A DNA stretch of 64,000 nt, from positions 572,754 to 636,753 of the forward strand of contig VZTG01001540.1 in assembly GCA_013397845.1 (NCBI GenBank). The letters run 5' to 3'. The position numbers and the translations under genes are program-made. The stretch is from Melanocharis versteri (taxonomy: Eukaryota > Chordata > Aves > Passeriformes > Melanocharitidae). A model generated the notes under the pieces. That model saw nothing but the letters and a program-made list of their open reading frames with translations, had not been told where the DNA came from and ran no database searches. Below are positions 35,970 to 49,069 of the stretch, one piece after another. Positions within the stretch are counted from its first letter, which is position 1; every line of letters begins with the position of its first letter.

Positions 35970-38900
35970 CTGTGAAGATACAAAAGTCAAAATACATAAA
36001 TTCTGAGTATACATTTTATCAATACATAGCATTTTCTTTAATAATAGTATTCAAGGAAGCAGTTTTTGCATTAACAAAAAGTTACAAGTCCAAAACTAAA
36101 TAGCCGCTGAAGAAAACACTCCACATGCCTAGCTGAATGAATAGAAGCACCAAACAGTTCAGAGTATTCTGGAAATAATTAAATTTCTTCCCAGACACAA
36201 TACAATTTTTAAATCTGTAATTATTAAAAATATTCATTCTCTGCAAAGTACGTATCAGTTAATAAGGGCTAAAACAAGAGCTAAAACAAATTCTGCTGAT
36301 AGGCTGGTAAGGGCTTGTAAAAGCTCAGAATTACACTAAAAATGGCCAAGGAAAAAAGACTCTTAAACAGAAGTCCAGAGTGTTATTTTGCAACTGAGGG
36401 GTCACACGTGTTAGAGAGACCCGAACACTAATACATCCCTTAGCATAGAGAGATGACTGTTAGCAAATGCAGACCTTTCATTAGTATGATGATGCATTGA
36501 AGAGTTCAAATAAATGAGTCCGTTTGAAAGAATATGAGTTCTTATGAAGCTTAAAAGAATGAAATAAAGCTGTAATTTAGAAACATTTCATGATTCAGCA
36601 TTAAGAGATTTTCTTCTTCCTGTAGAATATATATAATGCAAACACTTGCTCTCAACATCAACTGTGCAATCTTGTTAGTCCCCAGTCACTGGGAAAAAAA
36701 CCCGAGAACTATGATCTCCATTTCAAGAGTTTTGCACTAACTTTTTTTGGCATGTACAGTTGAACTTCATCCTAGCTCAGATCCAGCAAAATAATTTCTG
36801 GGCACATTCCTAGATGCCACAAAAAGAGGTACACTTCCCCAGTGCTATCCTGCTACAAAGAAAACCTCGGATATCTATTAGGTCCTGATACAGTTGAAAA
36901 AAACAGTCCCAGAGATGAAGAAAGCAGAACTGCAACAAAACACAGAAAGGCACTAATATTTTGAGAGTCTTCTACTGGAGCAGACTGCTTTTACCTATTC
37001 CTCTTGGATTTTTATTTTTTTGGTAGGAAAGAGACGATCTTTTCCTATCATGTATGATAGAAGTTGGTTCACGAGGCTAAATTTCCTTGTCGAGGAAAAT
37101 AACTCTCACTTTTTACAGTAAAAGCTGTTCTAAAACTTGGCTAATCAACAGTAGCTAAAATTTAGTTTTCCTTAGCCACAACAGCCATCATTAAAGTGCA
37201 GAAGTCTAGTAACCAGTTTTTCTCCCACGCTCCCTGTTAGAAGATACACACCTTCTGCAAGCATGACTGCAACTGTTCAGTAGAGTAAGCCAGCACACCA
37301 CTCTGTACAGTTGTGTTCCAGTTTTCATCAAAGCACAGAGGACCAACACAAACTGCTCTATGCTCTTTCCAGTGAGTCCTGTGCTTCTGTTGTTCTGTCC
37401 TTCTGTCTAGTTGGGGAAGCTATCACTGACAGCACAACTACCAGAAACATTTCTAATGGGACTGCTCAGCAATCAGCATTTCAACATTGCCCAAGACTTT
37501 TGAGACCCAGGGCACTCATTCCTCCTTCTGGATTCAAACTGGCAGCACACACCAGATCTCCTCAAGCTGCTCTAACCCGACCCAGAACAGCTCCAAGGCA
37601 GCCCTAAGCCCAGTGGCTGAGTCCACACAGCCTCCTGTCCTTCAGCCTTCTGGGGCTGCTCACTTCTCATCAAGCTCTCAAGGTTCATAACTGAAGCAAA
37701 GAGGTCACAAAAGCCAGCGTCATAGTAACTTGTTTCTGCTGCTGAATTATGACTTCTTCATCATGAAACATAGTAGAGAAAGCAGGGACAACAGAATGGA
37801 ATCACATAACCCCAATGAAACAAATTAGTCAAGTATCCATTACAATAAGGGGGACGTGTTTTGCAGAAGCTCCTTTACAGCTTGACTGCAATGTTCATGT
37901 CTTCTCTCTAGAAACAAAAGTCCTGAAATTTACCTCCCCTTCTCTTCAGAGGTGAGGTTTCTCAAACAGTTATCATAAATATAGCTTTTCCCCACTTAAA
38001 TAGAACAACAGATCCTTGGAAAACTGAAGCACTTTGCATTACTCTTTGGTTTTGAAAAGTTTTTTTCTTTTGGAAGTTCAAAGTTTGAGGGGAAAAAAGA
38101 ACGCCCCAACCCTCCTGTCCCAATCATCCCTTCATGGAAAAAAGTAATACCACTGTATAAATATTGGGTCATAGTGATGCTGAAGGGTAACAAACTGCTT
38201 TGGGAAAGATACAATGCTTAAAACAAGAAAAGAAAAAAAACCACAAGAACTTATCCATAAGTAACAGAATGATAGAATGAAGTTGGAAAGGATCTCTAGA
38301 TGTCACCTCGTCTAAACCCACTGCTCAAGCAGGGATGAGAAAAGGGGCCATAAGGTATACAGTTGCCTCACATTGCAAAAAAATAATGTATTTTAACATC
38401 ATTCCTATTCAACTTAGCTTTAGAAAATCTGATGAGAAGCTGTAAGGCAGAACTTTATTTATTTGGGGGAGGAGTGGAGTTGAATGTGAAGGTTTGACTA
38501 TAAAGCACTACACTTTTTTTTCTGACAAAATGTAATTATCATAGCATGTTCAGCTATAACTGAGAAAACACAGCTGATGCCTCATCTCCCTCAATATATA
38601 ACCTAAAGAAAGAAAGAGCTTGAAATTGGACTCTCAACTCTAATGGCAGGCTAGGGAATAAAGCCAAGATAACCTATGACTTGAGGTGCAATCATCACTT
38701 TCTCTCCCTACACTTTGATGAGCAGTCATATATGCTGACAAGTACCTTGTATCTTGTCCAAGGCTTCCAGTCAGTATCAGACCACATCTACTGACACAAC
38801 AGAAATTACAGCCCCTATCAGAACACTTTTTCTGTGAGATAAAAATGATGGCATTTCCTGTATTTGAGAGGGATACTGGACACTGCTGGGGGTCTTGGTA

Positions 38901-41900
38901 ACATCATTTGTGAGAGATACAGTGGAAACCCAGTGATGTCCTGACAATTCAGACCACACTGCATTCTACTGTACTTATGACCCTGACAGCACTGGGAAGA
39001 ACAGCTTTGCTGCAGTCTCATAAAGGGCTGAAATAATTTTGGGAAGCTTTGGTTGTAGCAATTTCATGGTATTTCTTAACCAGCAGCACCTATTTTTTAT
39101 GTGAAAATAATTCCTCCTTCCTTAAGCCAACAGGAATTAACTTCTACTAGAAAATTTAATAGGGGCAAGGCACAAGCATATATTCAATATTAGAACCCCA
39201 ACATTAAACAGGTCTCTTTCCCTGGCATTTTCTCTTTGGCTAAAGAGCACCCTTCCACAGTCCCCCCAAGTCTGGATCAGTGTCTGCAATTACCTAGTTT
39301 TTACAATTACCACATCACACGTATGTAAAAAATTAGTAAGAACAGTTCCAAAAGCAGTGAAGATAACAGACACTAAGCACTAAGTGCTAAGCTCTGGAGT
39401 TTTAGATTATTTTCCTCTTAACATCTTGCTGATTTAATTGGAAGTAGTGTTTAAATAATATATAAATAGAAAAACTTATTTCTGTGGAACACAAATAAGC
39501 CACTTTCAGCAGAACAAAGCACACATTTCTCCTCCCCGGGTTCTGTTAGTTTACAACAAAATCATTTGCATCCATCACAACAGAGGCCTATGCCTACTTT
39601 TCTCCATCTATTACAGTCTCCCATGTTAATTCCTTGAAACTTTGGCATAACATATCCACTTAATGATAATGAGAAATATTTCCATTTTTGTCACATTTTA
39701 CTAGGACACACATCACATCAACCCTCTAGTGTACAGAAATTTCACACTCTTAAATATTTATTAAAATGCTCTAATCCCAGAAGTTTAATAAACTAATCCT
39801 CTTAATTACTTGGACTGGGAATATTTACCTATGCATTTTATTTATCTCAACTCTCATGTGCTCCTGAGAACAAGTAATTTGGAATACAGTTGAATCTTGA
39901 AGATGAAAAAATTCCATTCTATCCTCTTTCATTAATGTTTTGGAATTTAAGGGTTTTTTTCTGTTTATTTTTTAAGTGTTTTTGTTTAATAATAGAAAAA
40001 ACCCTCTTCCTCACCTATGACTTTGAAAGTCAAAGCAAGTTCTCCATTTAGCCTACAGGTCAGTGATACTAATACTATTTACTAAATACTATTCGGGTCA
40101 AACTACCCAAGCTTTTAGTTTCTCCCCCACAACTCCATTAGTCCCCTAAGCAATCACACACAAACACTTTTCCGTGTGACCTGTGTCAAAGAAATGTGGG
40201 CTTTCAATAGCAGAATACTTATGTGACTTCCATTTAAATTGTAGATACTGTTAAAGAAGAAAGACTGAGCTATAATTCTGTACTACTTTTAACACACTCT
40301 ACAATGACCTTGGATTAAAAATTAGCAATAGGACTTTGGAATCTCCTCAAGGTGTAATTAGAGCTGCTCTGTGTTCTTCCTTACTGACCTACAGTTTAGC
40401 TTGCAATCCAAAATGCCCATCTTTTCATTTTACTTCTGTATTTTTTACTTCTTTCAGTTAGAAGAGAACAGAAGAAAATTTATTTTATCATTATCATTAC
40501 TATATGAACAGACCTGATAAATTGATTAAAAAATCTGTATTTCCTACTGGTATGAATACAACTGAATTTTCCTATGAAGACAATGTTTTAATACAAGCCT
40601 TGTTTTACTCTGCTCCCGGAGAAGCTGACACTACTATAAGGTGAGACATTTTCTAGAATTCTTGATGCTGTAGTTCTTAGGTCTAGAGATTACTGGAAGA
40701 GAATGTTTTGCCCTGTATTTTGTTGGAGTTGTTCCCCATCTCCTTTAGATCATAAATTCTCTCATTAAACCTGTAAGCATTCACTATGCAATAAGGACTA
40801 TAGTCTTACAACAGTACTGTAATATAACTTACAAGGAATCAGTATCAAAACCTAGTGGATGTTTTCAAGGAAAAAGATTTACACTGTGCTTTCCAGTTCT
40901 ATCTTCAACCTAACACAGCTTGTATTTAAAGTCACACTGTCACTGTAAAGAACAGCAACAGAACAGCAACTATAATGAAGTTAATAATTTCTATTTAAAA
41001 CAACCCTAAAAATATTGCACAACAGTTTTTGGATTGCAGTCAATCTCGCTTCTCTTCCCACATGTTTATTTGAATTCATTGTGAACACTACAGAAGATGA
41101 CAATTCCAGTTCACTATTCCTGTTGCTCAGACACTACTGAGCGGAAGTGTTGCTCATGTTAACCGTAAGCAACAACAAAAATCATGAAAATCTGAGCAGC
41201 TCATTTAATTGTGAGACTCAATCACTTGAGATCAAACACCTTTTTCTTCTTGAAATGTGCTTATTTAATGCCCATGGGATATCTACTTATTTCAGAATCC
41301 CTCTGAGATTTTACTCAAGAGATTTGAATTTGTGTACTTCTCAGCGGTCTGATTCCTCCAAAAAGAGATGTATTTAATGAAGAATCAGCTACGGAAGAAT
41401 ACGACCTTTTTATTCCAAAATGTCATAAGAAAGTATTCAGTAGGGTTTATGAAGGCTAAGTGTTCTGAAAGTATTTCTAATTATATCTGTAATTTTTATA
41501 TAGAAAATTTACTGACATACTCAAATGAAAAGACCATGATTGCCTAGAGTTTTTCTGTATTTCCTCAGAACAAAGGTGGAAAGTGACTAAGGGATTTACC
41601 AAGTTCTCTCCCTCACATTCTGAGAATCCAGAATCCAGATCACAGAACCCCTCAGGTATAAATATATGAAACTGAAGAAAGTTATTCCTAAGTAGCAGTT
41701 GCTCTGAAGGATTTCAAGGGCATAAATATCTGCAATAAAAATATGGGGCTCGAAAGATCCAGTGCTACCGTTACAGTTTGGAGACTAAAAGGGGTTTTTT
41801 GAAACAGGATTTTAAAAACATTTGCATTAAGTTTCTTTGTTTCAAAGATATCATAAAAGTAATTGCTAAAACCAAAATGTTGGACCAACTAGCCTATTCC

Positions 41901-43756
41901 GTTAAACTTTTATGTCCTACTGATATTTTAGAAGGAAACTGTAACCCAATTAGAAATCTACTGGTAATTTGGTATGAATTCACATTATCAGGAAGGATCT
42001 TTTGACTAGGCTGTAGCTAAAGACGAGGAAAAAAACAGAAACCCTTGAGCAGTGCAACTGTTTAATTAAACTAAAAGAAAGTGTAAAATTCAGCACCAAA
42101 ATACATCCCCTCAAGACAAGAAAAAGATTTGTTAAAATCTGAATTTGTCAGGCCCATTTTCTATTATCCCAAAAGAAAAACGAGAGTTACTAAGACTTCT
42201 CATGTCCTGGTATTTCACTAATGAGTCCTGTCATGTGGCATAAAGCTTCCCCCCTCTATGTACAAAAACTGGAGACAAAAGTGAACAAATTTTTTTCAGT
42301 GTATCTTGGGAAAACACACCATGTTGGTGACTGCAGAACTGAAAATAGTGCATCAGTACAATTTTTTAAGGCAGCAATGCACTCAAATTTTAATACAAGA
42401 AAGAAATAGAAGGGAAAAGTCAGAAATATCTTTAATAAAGAAATTTAAAGTTATTAGGGCACTGTGGGTAGGGAGGTGTTCACATAACTTCTTTTGAAAT
42501 CTTCACTTTGGTTGAGTATGAAAAGAGTAGCAAAACAATACTCAAATTTAATATCAAATATAAACTTGCTAATCTCAAACTTACTCTACTACACAGAAAA
42601 TTAATTCATCATTATTAAAAGCCACAGAATCACTACAAAACATCTGAAATTTACTTATTTTCAAATTGCTTTCAATCTCAGTTCCTTCCTTCAGAAGAAA
42701 GTGAAAAATTAACAGCACGGGCATTAAGCATGGTACTCTAATATAAAGTTAAGAGCTGCAGTCTTTTGCACACTTGTTCTTTTTATTTCATTTATTCATT
42801 TTTCCACCTTATATTCCATAAGTGATTTTTACTTTTCAATCACAATTGCCACAATTTGCAGGTGTTCCTGAAGGCTGTATTTTACAAGCTTTTGATTGAG
42901 GGTGAAAAAATTATATTAATGTTGTCTCTATATTAAGCATACTATGAAACCCAAAGCATGGGTTCTCCTTTATGGTTACTAAAATTTACTTCCTTTATTA
43001 CAAAAACATACTTGGTTATTTAGCTAGAAAAGCATAGATAAGCAGGTGGAATTCACAGAAAAAACTAATTTTAAACAAAGAAGACATAAAATTCTTTCTG
43101 TAAAAATAGAATATATATCTCTCAAATTTTTTTTAACCAGCAGAAAAGTTGTAAGATTAAAACTTTTTGCAAGCTATATTAAAAAAAAAACAAGTCACTT
43201 ATGACAATTTAATTCTTAATCCAACTTATTTCCTTCTACTTAATCGATCCTGTTTTCCTCTTTTCTGAAAATATACTCCCAGCTCTAGCAAAAAGCATGA
43301 CTTAAAATATCCCATAATGGCCCACAGTATGATTTTTAGGGTACCATGAGAGAAAATACCCAGTTCCCTATTTGGAGATGTATTTAATGTGTTACGGATA
43401 AGAACTGTGACTTGAGTTTTAATAGAACCTTTCCACAGAATAGTATGTCAAACAGTAGACAACAGCAGCAGGGTGTATTGATTAATAGTGACAGACTCCC
43501 TACAGCAAATCATGCCCCTAGCACCAGATTTACAGGGATTTCTCCCCAGTTCTGAAAGCAATCCATGTTGTTTATTATTCAGAACATATTGAAACATCAG
43601 TACAGACAGGCTTCCTCATTTTGGGAAGGTAAACAAACTCCCATACCCTGGTTTGTAAATTTAAAACTGAGGAGAGGAATGTAAATTTATGTGACCCAAC
43701 TTATTGAGTTAAATTTTATGTTTCACTCTGTGATAAGGTACAGGTGGACTACTTAC
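35970..43756 (-). other. PHIP: Large PHIP intron (7.8 kb)
   Basis: Donor CTAAG|gtaagt, acceptor tatcttcacag. The flanking exons join in phase 0 (FSK then NHSH), so no coding exon is missing inside. It holds one CR1 fragment (38264-38336) and a GC-richer patch (about 37240-37690) with plus-strand open frames and no recognised motif. Confidence 0.85.
38264..38336 (-). mobile_element. CR1-type LINE 3' fragment, short
   Basis: The plus strand shows CAGAATGATAGAATGAAGTT, GGAAAGGATCTCTAGATGTC and a CAAGCAGGGA segment, the reverse complement of the CR1 3' end. Only about 70 bp are recognisable. Confidence 0.65.
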
Positions 43757-43880
43757 CTTAGAGAAAGTAGGTATTTTGTTTTCTCTTGGAATGTGACCCA
43801 TTACATGTTTTCTTTTCTCTTCTGATCGATACACCCTTATTTCTTCTTCTCCCTTTGCTGTTCTCCATTCTTCCTGCCTA
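43757..43880 (-). CDS. PHIP: PHIP exon: charged middle region (residues 226-267)
   Basis: Acceptor cttttttcag, donor CTAAG|gtaagt, 124 nt, enters with one base completing Ser and leaves in phase 0. It encodes RQEEWRTAKGEEEIRVYRSE, EKRKHVMGHIPRENKIPTFS and a final Lys. The stretch alternates acidic and basic residues, as in PHIP. It precedes the longest internal intron that is bounded on both sides (about 7.8 kb). Confidence 0.94.
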
Positions 43881-44554
43881 CTGAAAAAAGAAAACTGAGA
43901 TGTTAACTTTAAAGGACATTACTATAACTGAGAGGATCTATTCCAAACCAAGGACCAGACATTCAACATCTATAGCATTCTTTGAACAGCAGTTCTTCTC
44001 TTTACAATTAGCATATGGCTTTAAAATCAGCTTTTTTCGAACAAAGATTTTCGTCTTATTTCATTAAACTAGAGCAGTTTATGTTTGACTATGTCAAGGA
44101 GATTTTTTGACTTACTGATTTAAGTATTCATCACAAGAGTTAATTACTGAAAAAACTAAAGTTCCAGTTTGGAAATCAAAATTCATCTCAGGCACCTAAT
44201 AGATTAGGTCAGTATTCTAGCCATAAAATGCCATATAATGACAGGAATTAAAACACATAATCTTATGCTACAAGTCAGAAGCTACTGAGGGAACTAGATT
44301 CCATTGCCTATACAAGTTCAATTACTGTGTCATTCATTAAATGGACAATTTTTATTCCCAATCCTTCTGGAATTCCAAGATTTTTTCAAGTGATGCATGA
44401 ACAAGTGATTTCAAACTGAAACTGATTTTATAAGAAATTTGAGATGACAAAACAGTAAAATACCACACAAATGACTATGACAATGGCGATAGGAGTTCCA
44501 AAACTGTTTCATTTAATTAAGTTCACCACAGTAAAATTCTCGGTTTATGTTTAC

Positions 44555-44738
44555 CTGGCCACACCAGAAGACAGTTCAGGCACTACAACCCTGCGACTCC
44601 AAGCCACAAGGTCCCGCTCAGTGGCTATTTCACTCCTTGGTGCATTGCTGTGCATCTGACGCACACCTTCAATTTGTCCACTGCGCCTTAACCCTATATT
44701 TGGTGGGGAATGTACTTCTGAGGTAGAGCTTACAGATC
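44555..44738 (-). CDS. PHIP: PHIP exon: conserved middle region (residues 165-226)
   Basis: Acceptor tctttttag, donor GGCCAG|gtaaac, 184 nt, enters with two bases and leaves with two. It encodes SSTSEVHSPPNIGLRRSGQ, then APRSEIATERDLVAWSRRVV and VPELSSGVA. The Trp-containing SRRVVVPEL segment is strongly conserved across PHIP/BRWD proteins. The Ser-rich opening has SP-type sites that could be phosphorylated, which is an inference only. Confidence 0.95.
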
Positions 44739-45769
44739 CTAAAAAGACAAAAAGCAATAGTTCTTGATCTGAAATTCTTAGGGAAGCATTTAAAAATAAA
44801 AACTTGGAATGAAATGGAAAAAATAACTTTACTTGATCTATTACTTCGAAAGAAATCATATTAACTGAGTATAACTATTCCTGCAGTTTCTACAGTCACC
44901 ACAACACAGCAGAAACAGTTACTGGGCTGCAGCACTCTCTTTAAAAACTCACATTGAAAAGAAGCAGATGTATCAACAATTCAAAGTGAAGTAAATATTT
45001 GCTTCTTTAAAAATACCTTTAAAAACATTTATGCAAAGCTGACTATTGCTACTGCACTCTAGATCTGTGTTGTAAAACAGTGAGCTATCTCACTGAATGT
45101 GTGCTCCTTAAACAGTCTTCTACCGTCAATTAAAAAATGAAGCCTCAACACTGGAAATTAGGAATCAAGCTGTAAAATTTACAGACAAAAAACTGAAAAG
45201 GTCAAGAGGTTAAAAATAACCAAACCAATCCAAAACAAAACCACACACACATGCAAGAGCCTTCAAACACCTACACAGTAGCAAGATATCAATATTTTTC
45301 CATATCCTTACACGCACAAACTAATCTTGCTTACTTTAGTAGGTTGCTAACCATCATTTTTTAAGTGTAGAAAACTACTGTGTACTCTAGTGCAAGACAC
45401 TGAAACATGGAACAACTTTGCAGAGAAACAAGTAGTTCCTTCCACTTTTCTTCCTCCTGCATCCTTATTGGAAAGAAGTCAGATTTCAAACAACTGGCCA
45501 GTTCCAGATAAAACAGTAGGGTAGTTACTTCTAAGGGAACACAGCTGCTGCAATTCCCTGAGTGAGCAGACAATAACAAAGATAAATCTGTAATATAAGA
45601 ACCCCAACATTTTGCAGAAAGGCAAAAAGAACAATGGGAAAGCTGTACTGTTTTCTACAGCTCCATACCTCCTTCCTACTAGTTCAACAAAATGCACAGA
45701 TCATGGACAATATAAAGGGATTTATGTTTTCCAATTCCCAGCCTCAACACCCATCCCCCAGTGATCTAC
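44739..45769 (-). other. PHIP: PHIP intron
   Basis: Donor GCAGAG|gtagat, acceptor gtctttttag, about 1 kb. No repeat or exon recognised. The neighbouring short intron 43881-44554 is equally plain. Confidence 0.85.
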
Positions 45770-45907
45770 CTCTGCTTATCCGGCTGGTACTACTGGTTCC
45801 TGCCTCCCCAGAACGTCTCTGGTCCTGCTCTTGCTGAAGTCTTTGAATCATGCTATCCAACGGACTAATTTCTTGATTTACTTGCTGACTAAGAACTTGA
45901 TTCAATC
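45770..45907 (-). CDS. PHIP: PHIP exon: Gln-rich helical linker (residues 119-165)
   Basis: Acceptor tttacttcgcag, donor GCAGAG|gtagat, 138 nt, enters with two bases completing Gly and leaves with one base. It encodes GLNQVLSQQVNQEISPLDSM and IQRLQQEQDQRRSGEAGTSS, a Gln/Glu/Arg-rich, probably helical stretch followed by Ser/Thr-rich coil. It matches the PHIP middle region. No enzymatic residues are evident. Confidence 0.94.
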
Positions 45908-48843
45908 CTGCGAAGTAAAATATACAGGAGAACAACACACAGAAGTAAATTTTTAGGAAATTAATGTTACAGACAGCTCATCTAAGTTTTAGCTTTGAAA
46001 CAAGTACAGTAAATTATCACATGTGTAACTATGGGCTAATGTTTATTTTTTTAACAGCCATTTCTTGAAACAGGACAACTTTTTTTTCTTAATATTTTTG
46101 AGAGCATTATATTTTCCGGAGCAGGGTCAAGATAACCACATTTCACTTCTAATAAAAGGTTAAATTTGATCAAGTGCCAGCAAGTCACAGAAGCATAATA
46201 CAACTGTTGTTTGTCAACTCAGTCAATGCAAATTGTTCAAATGCAAGATTAGCCTGCCTCAAATGCATTATAAAACACTTTATAAGCTTCAATGAAAGAA
46301 CTACATCAAAAAGGTGTAACTGGATTAGAAAATAATTATCTACACTGTAGAACACCAAGCAGTAAAAATGCTTAATTGAGGTCCATACGGACATAATGAC
46401 CACACAGATCAAGTAATGGTAACTTTCTTTGGTATGTAAAACAGCCAAGAAACCTCCTTTTGGGTAGGTCTTTTGAATAGAAGATGGGAAACAGTTCCAA
46501 AGAAGTGATTACAAGGTGATAATACTGTTTCTGAGCAGCAAGCAAAATACACAGCGCATAAGCAAGAGCAACACACAACCTGTTTTCATACAATGATCAC
46601 AAAAAGTAGTTTGAGAGGTATAGAGAAAAAGACAAGGGTTACAGTACTGATTCAAAAAGAAGTCAGACACCTCTGCAGAGAATAGTGAGATGGTGGAGTG
46701 GAATGGTGGGAAGCTCTAGTCAAGAGAAGCAGAACTTGCAAAACTTTGTAATGAGGGATAACAATATTCAAAGAAACAAGATCTAGAAATTATTTTTCCA
46801 GCATGATTCCAAAGGAATATCACAGTATAAACTGCACTTTGCAGGATCAAAGACTAGATATTACAGTAATTGTGCTATGAAATGAAGAGCTTTGATTATG
46901 TGGCTGCACAGAAGCTGCTATCTCTTAACAGTATGCAAAAAAAACCAAATATTTAAGATAGTGCTCTCAGGCTTCAAAGGTTACTGAAGTCAACTTCCCT
47001 AAAGCAGCAGAACCTTGGAATCATGGAATGAGCTCTGATATAACCACAGCTGGATGTCTTCTGACTCATGTAAGTGAGACAGATTAATTTGTCGATCTCG
47101 TGAGCAGACATACTGTCTACTGAGAACAATGGGAAATACTACTAAATAACCCAAGAATGATCTTAAATAAGGAAACTGCTATCTAAACAAAATGAATGCT
47201 TTTATGTTTCTAGCCTGTGAGACAATGCCTTAGCAAGAAACAGCAAGTGGTTTCTTTTTAAATGAAGTAATAAAGACACTGGTGTATACTTGATTTTTTC
47301 AAAACATCTGGTTTAAAGGAGTTTCATGTACATCAAGGCAGTAAATCAAGTATGACTATCTGAATTCCCCCTACTCTTAAAAGTCCCTACAGAAAACTTG
47401 ACAAGAAATAAATGGTCAGTGCTCTGAGATGCATCAAATCCCACAACAAAGCTTCAGAAAGAAAAGGAACTTCCTTAGTGGAAGGAAACGTATAAACACT
47501 GTTTAGCTCTGCATACGACTGCATACATTGCTGCTATATTGTAAAGAGGCAGAAAAGCATCTTGTGTCTCTCCATTATCTGTCAGGCTGGTGGATGGCTT
47601 CCTGCTATTAAACAAAATACTATGGACATCGTCTTCCTATAGGCATTCATGTCTCATGCAGACAGACCACTAAATTTAATTTTGTTGTGTCTGTGGCAGA
47701 CTCTGACTTGTTTCAAGATATACTGAAGAATACACCCAGGACATTTTCAAATCTGGAGAATTTCACAATGCAATGGATTCATACTTCAACTGTAACAATT
47801 AACTAAAGTCACATGCTTCCCTAAAAATCAAATTTTGTTTCAAAGCCACTAGCTAAGAAGTTCACATTCACCAGGAAGGACTTTTTCCTTCTTACAGTTG
47901 TTTCTCAGGTAGCATTTTTTCCTGTAATTCTGGGGGAAATATGGAAATCCTTCCCTAAAATTATTTAAATATTCACTGCCCTATAATCCTGAGGTCTACA
48001 AATAAGGATAAAGAGATCTTTGGTAAAAATACTCTCAGCTACCCTTCCTGGAATGTCTGACACACCACAGGCTTAAGTATCATGAATATATTAACTACAA
48101 TTAACAGGAACAGTTTTCACATATTTTCAAGAATATCCAAGTAGATAACAATGCTTATCTTGAAAACATTTAAAGCTACTTTCACCAGTCACTGTTTGCT
48201 TATTCACACTAATACCAAACTAGTGACACATAATAAGTAGGCATTGCTCTTCCATCCCTACCCATGGAAACACCTTTAGGCAGTTTCCAACAGCCAGCCA
48301 TTTGCCCAATATATACATGTTCTTCTCATGTCATGTGTATGAGAATAAAACTTTCAAGGAACTTCCTAGATTTTATATCTTTATCAAGTCTTCAGTTCTT
48401 TAACCAAATCACCAAATTAATGACTGTCTCCAACTAAAGAGGAAGAGAATTTTGCTTGTTTCAGATGTCATCTAATTTTTCTGTTCTTGTAGGTGTTACC
48501 TTTTCTAACTGATCAGTGGAAGATCAGTCTATTTCCTAGGTTTTCTAAAGCAGGAAATCTTATCCCAAAGAGACAACTGAGAGCTCTCACAGCATCATAC
48601 ATTGCTCCAGTAATGAAATTAACTCCAAGCTAACTGGTGGTGTAGCATCAACTAGAGCCGACTTGATCAATGACAATACCGTAAGTGAAATTGTCACAAG
48701 CAATCAGTGGCAAAGACATTGCAATTCTTCCACACTACATGAACTACTGTGCCCACAAATGAAGAAAAAGGACCAAGTGAAAGTGTAGAACAACTGGAGG
48801 TATCTAGACAGACTACTGCTTAGTGAAGTGAAATTTTCCATAC
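45908..48843 (-). other. PHIP: PHIP intron (2.9 kb)
   Basis: Donor TTCAG|gtatgg, acceptor tttacttcgcag. No repeat family or exon recognised; open frames at 46185-46593 (minus) lack motifs. Confidence 0.85.
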
Positions 48844-49069
48844 CTGAAGATGTCACTCCCATCTGAGGAATTAGCTGTTCCTCCCTGCAGTTCTCACGAC
48901 CAGGAACTAGTCTTTGATACCTTGCAGGATGAGGGTTGCCATCCACATCAACCAAAAATGGGGGAGGCATAAGGTGTGGAGCCTGCTGTGTCTGTTCGTC
49001 CAGGACAAAGTTGTTGGCATCACGGATAAGGGGCCGATAATCACTATGAAAGAACATCTGATCTGCTAT
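48844..49069 (-). CDS. PHIP: PHIP exon: region after the WD40 propeller (residues 44-119)
   Basis: Acceptor tttgtttacag, donor TTCAG|gtatgg, 226 nt, enters in phase 0 and leaves with one base. It encodes IADQMFFHSDYRPLIRDANN and, further on, Pro-rich PHLMPPPFLVDVDGNPHP and VPGRENCREEQLIPQMGV. This block directly follows the WD40 domain in PHIP/BRWD proteins and is highly conserved; no catalytic motif is visible. An internal ATG (49055-49057) opens a longer-looking reading frame, but the acceptor and phase match show the exon begins 12 nt earlier. Confidence 0.95.
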
